DNA of 7,724 bases from Planctomycetota bacterium (GCA_018970845.1 JAGWVO010000167.1:1-7724); one strand, 5' to 3'. Shown: positions 1 to 7,430, counted from the stretch's first letter. Notes: a model not told the origin generated them from the letters alone. Made by a program: numbers and translations.

Positions 1-246
1 CGCGACCACTGGCCCAAGGTGTTCAGCATCGTTCTCGCCGGCGGCGGCATCAAGAAGGGCTTCGTCTACGGCAAGTCCGACCCCACCGCCACCGAGCCCG
101 AGGAAGACGCCCTCTCGGTCGAGGACATGGCGATGACCGTTTACAACCAACTGGGCATTGACGGCGAGAAGCGCCTGATGGCTCCGGGCAATCGCCCGAT
201 CGACATCGTCCGCGACGGCAAGGTTGTCCAAGACCTGCTCGCCTGA
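1..246 (+). CDS. DUF1501 family protein, C-terminal part (5' end outside window)
   Basis: This is the last 81 residues of a protein that begins before the window; frame 1 is open from base 1 to the TGA at 244-246. The visible part opens with Arg-Asp-His-Trp-Pro, followed by a hydrophobic strand and a Gly-Gly-Gly turn (residues 1-20 of the fragment), then a Gly-Lys-Ser-Asp segment and the VEDMAMTVYNQLGID helix. This matches the conserved C-terminus of DUF1501 proteins, which belong to the alkaline phosphatase/sulfatase-like superfamily; the His of the Asp-His pair sits where that superfamily has a metal ligand. Family members are usually exported, often by Tat, but the N-terminus is not here to check. 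The true substrate is unknown. In planctomycetes DUF1501 genes commonly sit next to DUF1549/DUF1553 genes, as here. The family call is secure; an enzymatic role is inference. Confidence 0.88.
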   Translation, partial: RDHWPKVFSIVLAGGGIKKGFVYGKSDPTATEPEEDALSVEDMAMTVYNQLGIDGEKRLMAPGNRPIDIVRDGKVVQDLLA

Positions 247-257
247 TTCATCCCTTC

Positions 258-289
258 GGTGGATCCCGGCTGTTCGGCCGGGATCCGCC
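258..289 (+). terminator. Strong GC-rich hairpin after the DUF1501 gene, no U-tract
   Basis: Arms 261-270 and 277-286 are perfectly complementary (10 bp), with a 6-base loop TGTTCG. The stem extends outward by a U-G wobble (260/287) and two G-C pairs (259/288, 258/289), giving about 13 bp. It begins 11 bases after the stop codon. No run of T follows, so it is not a textbook intrinsic terminator. It could stop or attenuate transcription, or protect the 3' end of the upstream mRNA. It also argues against an upstream GTG start (259) for the next gene, because that codon would lie inside the stem. Confidence 0.5.
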
Positions 290-309
290 CAATCATGACC
301 GGCACCAAC

Positions 310-315
310 GGAGAA
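310..315 (+). promoter_or_regulatory. Ribosome binding site that fixes the PPC-protein start
   Basis: GGAGAA lies 6 bases before the ATG at 322. The reading frame is open further upstream, to a GTG at 259, but that codon lies in the hairpin and has no Shine-Dalgarno match. The ATG at 322 also places a clean signal peptide at the N-terminus. Confidence 0.7.
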
Positions 316-321
316 CGCACC

Positions 322-2796
322 ATGGCCATCACGCCCGCCGGGCGGCTTTCCCATCGATTGGTCGTCGCGCTGGCCTTGGTTGTTTCCGCGACACTCGCTC
401 CCATTTCAGCCTTGGCCATCTCGCCTTCCCTTGGCGGGATTTCCCCCCGGGGGATCCAGCGCGGGACCGAGACCGAGGTGACCTTGTCAGGCGCCCGCTT
501 GGGCGATGTCAAGGAACTGCTCCTTTATTCTCCCGGCCTTCAGGTCACCAAGCTTCAGGCCGTGGGAGAAAACCAGGTCAAGGCCACGCTCAAGGTGGCA
601 CCCGATTGCGTTCTCGGTGAGAAGACCTTGCGCCTGCGAACGGCCACGGGCGTCACCGAGATGCGCACCCTCTGGGTCGGCGCCCTGCCGACCGTCGAGG
701 AAAAGGAGCCCAATTCCGATTTCACGGCTCCCCAAAAGATTCCGCTCAATGTCACCGTGACCGGCGTCGTCACCAGCGAGGATGTCGACTACTACGCCGT
801 CGATCTCAAGAAAGGCCAACGGTTGGCCGTCGAGGTCGAGGGAATGCGCCTTGGCGGCACCTTCTTCGACCCGTATGTCGCCATCCTCGACTCCAAGCGC
901 TTCGAGATGGCCGTCAGCGACGATAATCCTTCCATCGGTCAGGACGCCATGACCAGCATCGTGGCCCCTGCCGATGGCACCTACATCGTTCAGGTGCGCG
1001 AAACCAGTTACGGTGGAAACGGCGGTTGCGCCTACCGCCTCCATGTCGGCTCATTCCCCAGGCCGACCTCGCTGGTTCCCGCGGGCGGCAGGCCGGGCGA
1101 GGAAGTCGATGTCACTTTCATCGGCGATGCCGCCGGACCCTTCGTCCGTCGCATCAAGGTTCCCGCCGACGCCGGAGTTTCCTACCGCCTTCACGCCGAG
1201 GATGCCGGTGGCATTTCGCCATCGGGACTGGCTTTCAGGGTGATCGACCTTCCCAATGCCATCGAAAAGGAACCCAACGATACCCCGGATACCGCCACAC
1301 CGGCAACGGGTGCCTTGGCCTTCAACGGAGTGATCAACAAGGTCGGTGATGTCGATTGCTTCAAGTTCGCGGGCAAAAAAGGGCAGGTTTTCGATGTCCA
1401 TTGCTATGCCCGCAGGATCGGTTCGCCGTTGGATCCGATCATGACGCTGGCTGTGGCCGGCGGAAATCCGTTCGCCACCAACGATGATTCCGGTGGCCCC
1501 GACAGCTATTTCCGGGTGACCTTGCCGGATGACAAGGAATATGTGCTCACGATTTCCGATCACCTCAAGAAAGGTGGGGCGAACTACCACTATCGGGTCG
1601 AGATGACCGCCGTGTCGCCGAAGACCACACTGAGCATTCCGAGGGTTGCCCAGAACTCCCAGGAACGGCAGCCATGGGTTGTTCATCGCGGCAACCGGAT
1701 GGCCAGCCTGGTAACCGTCACGAGGAACGGCTGGGGTGGCGAGGCCGTTTTTGCAGCCAACGGATTGCCCGCGGGAATGTCCATTGTCGCCGAACCGGTT
1801 CCAGCCAACCTGGATGTTGTGCCCGTGGTGTTTGAGGCCGCCCCGCAGGCCGCCATCGCTGGGAATCTTGCATCCCTCGAGGTCAAGCCCGTTGACCCGA
1901 AGTTCGCTGATGTGAAGTCCGGATTTTCCCAGGTCGCGGATTTGATTGTTGGCAACCCGGGCCAATCGATCTATTGGAAAACCGAGGTGAGCAAGCTTGC
2001 CTGCGTGGTGGCCGACGAGGTTCCCTTCAAGATCTCCGTCGTTCAGCCGAAGGCTCCCATCGTCCAGAACGGGTCCATGCAACTCAAGGTGGTTGTTGAG
2101 CGGAAGGAAGGATTCACCGCGCCCGTGACGGTGTATTCCCTTTTCAATCCTCCCGGACTCAACACGCAAAGTTCTTCGACGATTCCAGAAAAGGGAATGG
2201 AAACCACCCTCACGATGAATGCCGCGCCCAACGCGCAGACCAAGAAATGGAAGACGGCCGTGCTTGCCAGCGCGGCTGTGAACGGAGGCCCCGCCTGGGT
2301 CTCATCCCAGTTGTTCGAGATCGAGGTCGCGGCTCCTTACTTCGCCTTCGCGATGGAACGGGCCGCTGTGGAGCAGGGCAAGGAAACCGAGATTCCCTGC
2401 AAGATCACGATGAACACTCCGATTCCCTCAAACGCCAAGGTCAAGCTCATGGGCCTTCCCACCAAGGTCACGGCCCCTGAACTGGAACTCACCAAGGAGA
2501 CCAAGGAACTTCTCTTCAAGTTGCAGGTGGACCCGGCATCTCCCGCGGGGCAGCATCGCAACATCTTTTGCCAGGCTGTGGTGACCGTGAACGGAGAACC
2601 GGTTGTCCACAATGTGGGAACCACCGAGCTGCGCATTGACAAACCCTTGCCGGTGAAGGTGGCGACAGTGGCTCCGACTCCAATGCCGATGAGCAAACCG
2701 GCCGCCCAACCAGCCCAACCGATGGAAAAGCGCCTGACCCGTCTCGAGAAACTCCGGCTCGAGCAGGCGGAACGCGAAAAGAACATGAACAAGTGA
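322..2796 (+). CDS. Secreted protein with two PPC (pre-peptidase C-terminal) domains and Ig-like regions
   Basis: 824 residues from ATG 322. Residues 1-32 form a signal peptide: Arg8 and Arg12, a hydrophobic core VVALALVVSATLAPI, and cleavage expected after Ala-Leu-Ala (30-32). Next come a TIG/IPT-like beta region (about 33-125), a first PPC domain (about 126-243, opening with EKEPN and containing the EDVDYYAVDL strand), a second TIG-like stretch (244-311), and a second PPC domain (about 312-433, with EKEPNDTPDTA, a GDVDCFKF strand and a typical NDDSGGPDS loop). Residues about 436-775 look like three Ig-like beta-sandwiches. A Pro/Ala/Gln linker leads to a charged helical tail (801-824). PPC domains normally accompany secreted peptidases, yet I see no protease motif, so a scaffold, binding or adhesion role outside the cytoplasm is the best inference. 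The next gene follows closely, so the two are probably co-transcribed. The PPC calls are good; the Ig-like boundaries are approximate. Confidence 0.85.
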   Translation: MAITPAGRLSHRLVVALALVVSATLAPISALAISPSLGGISPRGIQRGTETEVTLSGARLGDVKELLLYSPGLQVTKLQAVGENQVKATLKVAPDCVLGEKTLRLRTATGVTEMRTLWVGALPTVEEKEPNSDFTAPQKIPLNVTVTGVVTSEDVDYYAVDLKKGQRLAVEVEGMRLGGTFFDPYVAILDSKRFEMAVSDDNPSIGQDAMTSIVAPADGTYIVQVRETSYGGNGGCAYRLHVGSFPRPTSLVPAGGRPGEEVDVTFIGDAAGPFVRRIKVPADAGVSYRLHAEDAGGISPSGLAFRVIDLPNAIEKEPNDTPDTATPATGALAFNGVINKVGDVDCFKFAGKKGQVFDVHCYARRIGSPLDPIMTLAVAGGNPFATNDDSGGPDSYFRVTLPDDKEYVLTISDHLKKGGANYHYRVEMTAVSPKTTLSIPRVAQNSQERQPWVVHRGNRMASLVTVTRNGWGGEAVFAANGLPAGMSIVAEPVPANLDVVPVVFEAAPQAAIAGNLASLEVKPVDPKFADVKSGFSQVADLIVGNPGQSIYWKTEVSKLACVVADEVPFKISVVQPKAPIVQNGSMQLKVVVERKEGFTAPVTVYSLFNPPGLNTQSSSTIPEKGMETTLTMNAAPNAQTKKWKTAVLASAAVNGGPAWVSSQLFEIEVAAPYFAFAMERAAVEQGKETEIPCKITMNTPIPSNAKVKLMGLPTKVTAPELELTKETKELLFKLQVDPASPAGQHRNIFCQAVVTVNGEPVVHNVGTTELRIDKPLPVKVATVAPTPMPMSKPAAQPAQPMEKRLTRLEKLRLEQAEREKNMNK

Positions 2797-2804
2797 TTGG
2801 CGAC

Positions 2805-2810
2805 AGGAGA
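2805..2810 (+). promoter_or_regulatory. Ribosome binding site for the DUF1549/DUF1553 gene
   Basis: AGGAGA precedes two overlapping in-frame start codons, ATG 2813 and ATG 2816. The spacing of about 5-6 bases to 2816 is more usual than 2-3 bases to 2813, so 2816 is preferred; the two differ by one methionine only. The site lies in the 19-base gap after the PPC gene, which supports co-transcription. Confidence 0.6.
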
Positions 2811-2815
2811 CGATG

Positions 2816-5275
2816 ATGACTCACCTTTCTTTGGCCATTGCCGCGTTTTTGGTCGCGTCACAGGCCCCTGCCAAGCCTGTTGCCGCCGCTGTTGTTCCGG
2901 CCGCACCGGCGCCCGCCAGGCAGGTCACCGGGTTGTCGATCTTTCCTCCTGACATCCAGTTGGCCACCAAGCGCTCCAAGCAGGTGGTGGTGGTGCAGGC
3001 CTCTTACAGCGACGGCATCACCGAGGATGTCACCGCCAAGTGCAATCTTCGCCTCGAGAATGCCGCGCTCGCCAAACTGCAGGGCCAGACGATTGTTCCC
3101 GTGGCCGACGGCACATCGCGGGTGATGGCCGATTTCGGAGGCAAGTCCGCTGCCGCCCCGATGGTCGTTTCCCAGGCCGCCGAGGAACGGCAGATCAGCT
3201 TCAAGCTCGATGTCATGCCGATTTTCATGCGCACGGGATGCAACACCGGTGGCTGCCATGGCGCCGCCCGTGGCAAGGATGGATTCCGCCTGTCCCTTTT
3301 CGGCTTCGATCCGGACGGCGACCATCATCGGCTCACCCGGGAACTGAACGGTCGCCGTCTCAACATGGCCGTTCCTTCCGCGAGCCTCCTTCTCGAAAAG
3401 GGAGCCGGCAAGGTGGCCCATACCGGCGGCCAGAGGTTCGCCGAAAACGACGAATACTGGCAAACCATCGTCCGCTGGATCGAGGCTGACGCGCCCGCCG
3501 ATCCCGCGACCGTGGCGACCTGCGTTGCCGTCGACCTCTATCCCAAGACGGGTGTCCTCAACGGCAAGGGCTCGACCCAGCGCATGACGGTGAAGGCCAA
3601 GTACAGCGATGGCACCACCCGTGATGTGACGCATCTGGCCCTGTTCCTCTCAAGCAACGACGCCAGCGCCAAGATCGCCCCCGATGGACTCGTCACCGCC
3701 GGCGACCGCGGCGAGGCGTTCGTCATGGCCAGGTTCTCCACCTTCACCGTCGGCAGCCCGATGATCGTGCTGCCCAAGGATTACCAGTTTTCCTTCCCCG
3801 CCACACCCGAGGGGAACTACATCGACACCCTCGTCAACAACAAGCTCCGGAACCTTCGCATCGCCCCGTCAGGGGTATGCTCCGACGAGGCGTTCCTTCG
3901 CCGGGTTTACCTCGACATGATCGGCATCCTGCCCAACCCAGAGGAATATGCCCGGTTCATGGGCAACAGCTCCCCCAACAAGCGTGAGGAACTGGTTGAC
4001 GAACTCCTTGGACGCAAGGAATTCGCCGAACTGTGGGTGCTCAAGTGGGCCGAGCTTCTGCAGATTCGCAGCTCGAACCAGGTCAGTTACAAGGCCATGC
4101 TGCTTTATTACAACTGGCTGCAGGACAAGATCGCCCGCAATGTGCCCGTGAACGAATGGGTGCAGGAACTTCTGGGTGCCTCAGGCGGCACATTCAAGAA
4201 CCCAGCGACCAACTACTACCAAAACGAAACCGACATCCTGAAGGTCACGGAGAATGTGGCCCAGGTGTTCATGGGAATGCGGATCCAGTGCGCCCAGTGC
4301 CACAACCATCCGTTCGACCGCTGGACCATGGACGACTACTACGGTTTCATGTCGTTCTTCACCCAGATCGGCCGCAAGGGAACGGACGATCCCCGCGAAA
4401 CCGTGGTGTTCAACTCCGGTTCCGGCGATGCCCGCCATCCGGTTGGCAACAGGGTGATGGCTCCCAAGTTCCTTGGAGGCGTGGCGCCGGAGACCAAGGG
4501 CAAAGATCGCCGGGCCGTGATGTCCGAGTGGATCGCCTCTCCTGAGAATCCTTACTTCGCCACGAATGTCTCCAACATTGTCTGGGCCCATTTCTTCGGG
4601 ATTGGGATCATCAACGAGGTTGATGATGTGCGGGTCAGCAACCCGCCCTCCAATGCGGAACTGCTGGCCGAGTTGGGCAAGCGTTTCACCGGCTACAAGT
4701 ACGACTTCAAGAAGTTGATCCGCGATATCTGCGTCTCGAAGACCTACCAAAGGGCGACCCAGACCAACGCCTCCAACGAGCAGGACACGCGCAACTTCTC
4801 ACATGCCGCCATCCGTCGCATCAAGGCCGAGACTTTCCTCGACTGCATCAGCCAGGTCACGGAAACCCGCAACAAGTTCCCCGGACTTCCCCTTGGCGCT
4901 CGCGCCGTGCAAATCGCCGATGGCGCCGTGAGCAACTACTTCCTCACCACCTTCGGTCGCGCCACCCGCGAGACCGTCTGCGCCTGCGAGGTCAGGCTTG
5001 AGCCCACCCTGTCGCAGTCGCTGCACCTGCTCAATGGCGACACCACCGGCCAGCGGATCCGTTCGGGCAACCTGATTGCCAAGAGGTTGACCGAAAAGAA
5101 GGAAGCCCCCGAGATCATCGACGAGGTCTTCATTCGCTGCCTGGCCCGCAGGCCCACCGACGCCGAGAAGCAAAAGCTCATGGCGATGGTCGCCTCGGAA
5201 ACAGACAAGAAGAAGGCCTTGGAAGATGTTTTCTGGGCCGTTTTGAACTCCCGCGAGTTCATGTTCAACCACTAA
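2816..5275 (+). CDS. Exported DUF1549 (PSCyt2)/DUF1553 (PSD1) protein with N-terminal CX4CH haem module and two Big_2-like domains
   Basis: 819 residues from ATG 2816. Order: a short hydrophobic leader (1-19, ending near Gln-Ala-Pro-Ala) with no Lys or Arg before the core; a Pro/Ala linker; a Big_2-like Ig domain (about 39-122, motif SYSDGITEDVT); a cytochrome c-like module (about 123-225) with Cys142-X4-Cys147-His148 and the family string GFRLSLFGFDPDGD; a second Big_2-like domain (about 237-322, KYSDGTTRDVT); DUF1549/PSCyt2 (about 330-540), with CSDEAFLRRVYLDMIGILP and a standard haem site Cys492-X2-Cys495-His496 followed by NHPFDRWT; and DUF1553/PSD1 (about 563-805), with WIASPENPYFA, the NPPSNAEL segment, a Cys722-X-Cys724 pair and the terminal SREF. 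His202 in the first module is a possible axial ligand, not proven. Two c-type haems imply export and attachment outside the cytoplasm. Its role is unresolved; electron transfer or oxidation of a bulky substrate is inference. The length fits the longer planctomycete members of the family. Confidence 0.93.
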   Translation: MTHLSLAIAAFLVASQAPAKPVAAAVVPAAPAPARQVTGLSIFPPDIQLATKRSKQVVVVQASYSDGITEDVTAKCNLRLENAALAKLQGQTIVPVADGTSRVMADFGGKSAAAPMVVSQAAEERQISFKLDVMPIFMRTGCNTGGCHGAARGKDGFRLSLFGFDPDGDHHRLTRELNGRRLNMAVPSASLLLEKGAGKVAHTGGQRFAENDEYWQTIVRWIEADAPADPATVATCVAVDLYPKTGVLNGKGSTQRMTVKAKYSDGTTRDVTHLALFLSSNDASAKIAPDGLVTAGDRGEAFVMARFSTFTVGSPMIVLPKDYQFSFPATPEGNYIDTLVNNKLRNLRIAPSGVCSDEAFLRRVYLDMIGILPNPEEYARFMGNSSPNKREELVDELLGRKEFAELWVLKWAELLQIRSSNQVSYKAMLLYYNWLQDKIARNVPVNEWVQELLGASGGTFKNPATNYYQNETDILKVTENVAQVFMGMRIQCAQCHNHPFDRWTMDDYYGFMSFFTQIGRKGTDDPRETVVFNSGSGDARHPVGNRVMAPKFLGGVAPETKGKDRRAVMSEWIASPENPYFATNVSNIVWAHFFGIGIINEVDDVRVSNPPSNAELLAELGKRFTGYKYDFKKLIRDICVSKTYQRATQTNASNEQDTRNFSHAAIRRIKAETFLDCISQVTETRNKFPGLPLGARAVQIADGAVSNYFLTTFGRATRETVCACEVRLEPTLSQSLHLLNGDTTGQRIRSGNLIAKRLTEKKEAPEIIDEVFIRCLARRPTDAEKQKLMAMVASETDKKKALEDVFWAVLNSREFMFNH

Positions 5276-5294
5276 AGGGCCGTCTCCGGCCCTT
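5275..5294 (+). terminator. Hairpin starting at the stop codon of the DUF1549/DUF1553 gene, no U-tract
   Basis: AAGGGCCG (5275-5282) pairs perfectly with CGGCCCTT (5287-5294) around a TCTC tetraloop, an 8-bp stem starting at the last base of the TAA stop codon. CCGTCCGAC follows instead of a T-run, so efficient intrinsic termination is doubtful. Partial termination, mRNA 3'-end protection or a processing point between this gene and the next are alternatives. Confidence 0.45.
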
Positions 5295-5317
5295 CCGTCC
5301 GACTTGACACCGCCGGA

Positions 5318-7366
5318 ATGAACGCCATGACCCCCTGCGTTTTTCTCGTGTCCCTGGCCATTGGCCAATCGCCCGCCAAGCTGAATTACGAGCAGCATGT
5401 CCTGCCGTTCCTCATGGAAAAGTGCGGCAACTGCCACTCGGCCGACAAAAAGCGCGGCGGCTTGGTCGTGACCAATTACCAGAAGATCATGGAAGGCGGC
5501 AGCTCCGGCGCGGTCATCAAGCCGGGAGATCCTGAAAAGTCATCGCTCTACATGACCACGGCGCACAAGGCCGAGCCGGTGATGCCGCCGATGTCGCCCA
5601 AGGTCGCCGAGGACAAGATTGAACTCATCCGCGCGTGGATCGCCTCGGGCGCCCCCGAGAACTCGGGAAGCAAGGTTCTGGCTGCCGGCCCCAAGACGGA
5701 AATCGGCTTGGCCTCCATCGTTCGCGGGCGTCCCTCCGGGCCGCCTCCCATGCCGTCCAAGCCGCTCGCCCAGGATCCGTTCGTTCGTTCCAAGAGAGCC
5801 GATGCCGTTCTGGCCCTGGCTTCCAATCCATGGTCGCCGCTGGTGGCCATCGGCGGACAGAAGCAGGTTCTGCTTTACAACGGCGACACCCAGGATTTCC
5901 TCGGGGCCATTCCCTATCCGGAAGGCGTGCCCACCGTGGTCAAGTTCAGCCGCAACGGCAGCCTGTTGCTGGTGGCCGGAGGCCGCGGAAGCGCCTTGGG
6001 CAAGGTGGCGATTTACAATGTCGCCACCGGTGAGCGCGTCACCACGATCGGCGCCGAAAGCGACACGATCCTGGCCGCCGACATCAGCCCCGACCAGTCC
6101 CTGGTGGCCATTGGCGGGCCCGGCAAGATTTTGCGCATTCACTCCACCAAGGATGGAAAGCTGCTCCACGAAATCAAGAAGCACACCGATTGGATCACCG
6201 CGATGGAGTTCAGCCCCGACGGCGTGCTTCTGGCCACCGGCGACCGCAGTTCCGGCGTGGTGGTCTGGGAGGCGTTCACCGGCCGTGAGTATTTCAACCT
6301 TCGCGGCCACACCGCCGCCATCACCGAAATCAGTTGGCGGCAGGACAGCAATTTCGTGATCAGTTCCTCCGAGGATGGAACCGTCCGCCAATGGGAAATG
6401 GAAAACGGTCGGCAGGTGAGGTCGTGGGCGGCCCATGCGGGCGGAGCGTTGGGCGCGCGCTACGGCATGGACGGCCGCATTGTTTCCGCCGGCCGCGACA
6501 AGACCGTGAAGCTTTGGGACGGCAACGGCACCGCCCAGAAATCGTTCCCCGTGATGGCCGACCTCGCCTTGCGAGCGACCCTGACGCATGACGGCGCCAG
6601 GGTGATCGCCGGGGATTGGACCGGCACCGTCGCGGTGTTCTCATCCGCCGATGCCAAGAAAACCGGGGAACTCTCCGCCAATCCCCTGCCCGTGGCCGAA
6701 CGGATCGGACAGTTGTCCAAGGCTCTCGCGGAGCGTCAGGCCGCCGCTGACGCCGCCGCCAAGGTCGAGAAGGCTTCGCGCGACGCCTTGGCCGCCGCGA
6801 CCACGGAATTGGCCACCGCCCAAAAAACCTTGCAGGAAATGCCCGCCCAAAGCCGTATGGCCACGGAACAACTCGCCAAGTTGCAGGCCGACCTCAAGGC
6901 GATTCAGGCCCAGCAGGTGGGACAGCAGGCTCAGGCCGACGCCCGCCAAATGGTTCTTGCGGAATTGCGCCTGTCATTGACGCGGATTCAGGAGGCCTCG
7001 AGGAAGACGCCGGCCAACCCGGCTGGCCCCGTGGCAACCCAGCTGGCGACGACTTACATCACCCATGTGGAAAAGGAGGCTCGCGAGCATGCCCAAGCTG
7101 CCGCCGCCACCGCCGCCAAGGTGGCTCCCGCCCAGAAAATGATCACTGATCTGCAGGCCCAGGTGGCCTCCCGCGCCCAAACCGCGGCGGCGCTCCCCAA
7201 AAGGGTTGAGGCGCTTCAGGCCGCCATCAAGGCGATCAACATGCGTCTGCCCGCGGAAACCGCCGCCAATCAGGAGGCCCAGAATCAGCTCAAGAATGCC
7301 AATGATTCCCTGGCCCGCGCCAAGTCATTCCAGGTTTCCGCCGTGGCGCCCCCCTCCAAGCCCTGA
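5318..7366 (+). CDS. PSCyt1 c-type cytochrome domain fused to a seven-bladed WD40 propeller and a C-terminal coiled coil
   Basis: 682 residues from ATG 5318. An alternative ATG at 5327 (679 residues) has a weak GGAA 8 bases upstream and may be the real start. Residues 1-20 are a short hydrophobic leader ending Gln-Ser-Pro-Ala, with no basic residue before the core. PSCyt1 covers about 21-114: Cys36-Gly-Asn-Cys39-His40 binds haem c, and Met89 or Met92 in VMPPMSP is the likely axial ligand; it ends in the usual IRAWIASGAP helix. From about 160 to 448 I count seven WD40-type repeats, with blades starting near ADAVLAL, VPTVVKF, ILAADIS, DWITAMEF, AAITEIS, GGALGAR and ADLALRA; the KTVKLWD and SGVVVWE strands are typical. 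Residues about 457-671 are Ala/Gln/Lys/Glu-rich heptad-like helices, broken near 561-583 by a Pro/Gly segment, then a short Pro tail. It is probably exported and may partner the haem protein encoded just upstream; that pairing is inferred from context. Confidence 0.9.
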   Translation: MNAMTPCVFLVSLAIGQSPAKLNYEQHVLPFLMEKCGNCHSADKKRGGLVVTNYQKIMEGGSSGAVIKPGDPEKSSLYMTTAHKAEPVMPPMSPKVAEDKIELIRAWIASGAPENSGSKVLAAGPKTEIGLASIVRGRPSGPPPMPSKPLAQDPFVRSKRADAVLALASNPWSPLVAIGGQKQVLLYNGDTQDFLGAIPYPEGVPTVVKFSRNGSLLLVAGGRGSALGKVAIYNVATGERVTTIGAESDTILAADISPDQSLVAIGGPGKILRIHSTKDGKLLHEIKKHTDWITAMEFSPDGVLLATGDRSSGVVVWEAFTGREYFNLRGHTAAITEISWRQDSNFVISSSEDGTVRQWEMENGRQVRSWAAHAGGALGARYGMDGRIVSAGRDKTVKLWDGNGTAQKSFPVMADLALRATLTHDGARVIAGDWTGTVAVFSSADAKKTGELSANPLPVAERIGQLSKALAERQAAADAAAKVEKASRDALAAATTELATAQKTLQEMPAQSRMATEQLAKLQADLKAIQAQQVGQQAQADARQMVLAELRLSLTRIQEASRKTPANPAGPVATQLATTYITHVEKEAREHAQAAAATAAKVAPAQKMITDLQAQVASRAQTAAALPKRVEALQAAIKAINMRLPAETAANQEAQNQLKNANDSLARAKSFQVSAVAPPSKP

Positions 7367-7388
7367 ATTCCGGGCACTTCCCCGGTTT
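7365..7388 (+). terminator. Probable terminator at the end of the cytochrome cluster
   Basis: CCGGG (7370-7374) pairs with CCCGG (7381-7385) around a CACTTC loop. A further GAA/TTC pairing (7365-7367 with 7387-7389) lies outside a small internal loop. Only three T residues follow (7386-7388), so this is a modest intrinsic terminator at best. It begins inside the TGA stop codon and separates the cluster from the small gene downstream. Confidence 0.4.
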
Positions 7389-7430
7389 CATCCCGGCTGA
7401 TACCATTGAGTTTTTGAAACTGCCGAATTC

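Noticed and set aside
259..321. GTG at 259 as start of the PPC protein
   Set aside because: It lies in the hairpin, has no ribosome binding site and would put 21 non-hydrophobic residues before the signal peptide; ATG 322 fits better.
1051..2169. Long open frame on the - strand (372 codons) opposite the PPC gene
   Set aside because: It lies wholly antisense to a well-supported gene, its product has no recognisable domain, and long antisense frames are expected in GC-rich coding DNA.
5304..5309. TTGACA as a -35 promoter box before the cytochrome-WD40 gene
   Set aside because: No -10-like sequence lies at the right distance; that position falls in the start of the gene.
5336..5338. Cys7 in the leader of the cytochrome-WD40 protein as a lipoprotein site
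   Set aside because: It precedes the hydrophobic core and lacks the lipobox pattern, so lipidation there is not supported.
5540..6589. Long open frame on the - strand (349 codons) opposite the cytochrome-WD40 gene
   Set aside because: Antisense to clear WD40 repeats; the translation is Gly/His/Arg-rich with no domain, typical of a shadow frame.
7365..7430. GAATTC repeated at 7365-7370 and 7425-7430 flanking the gap, as possible element ends
   Set aside because: Only about nine bases match imperfectly, with no transposase, target duplication or longer repeat nearby.
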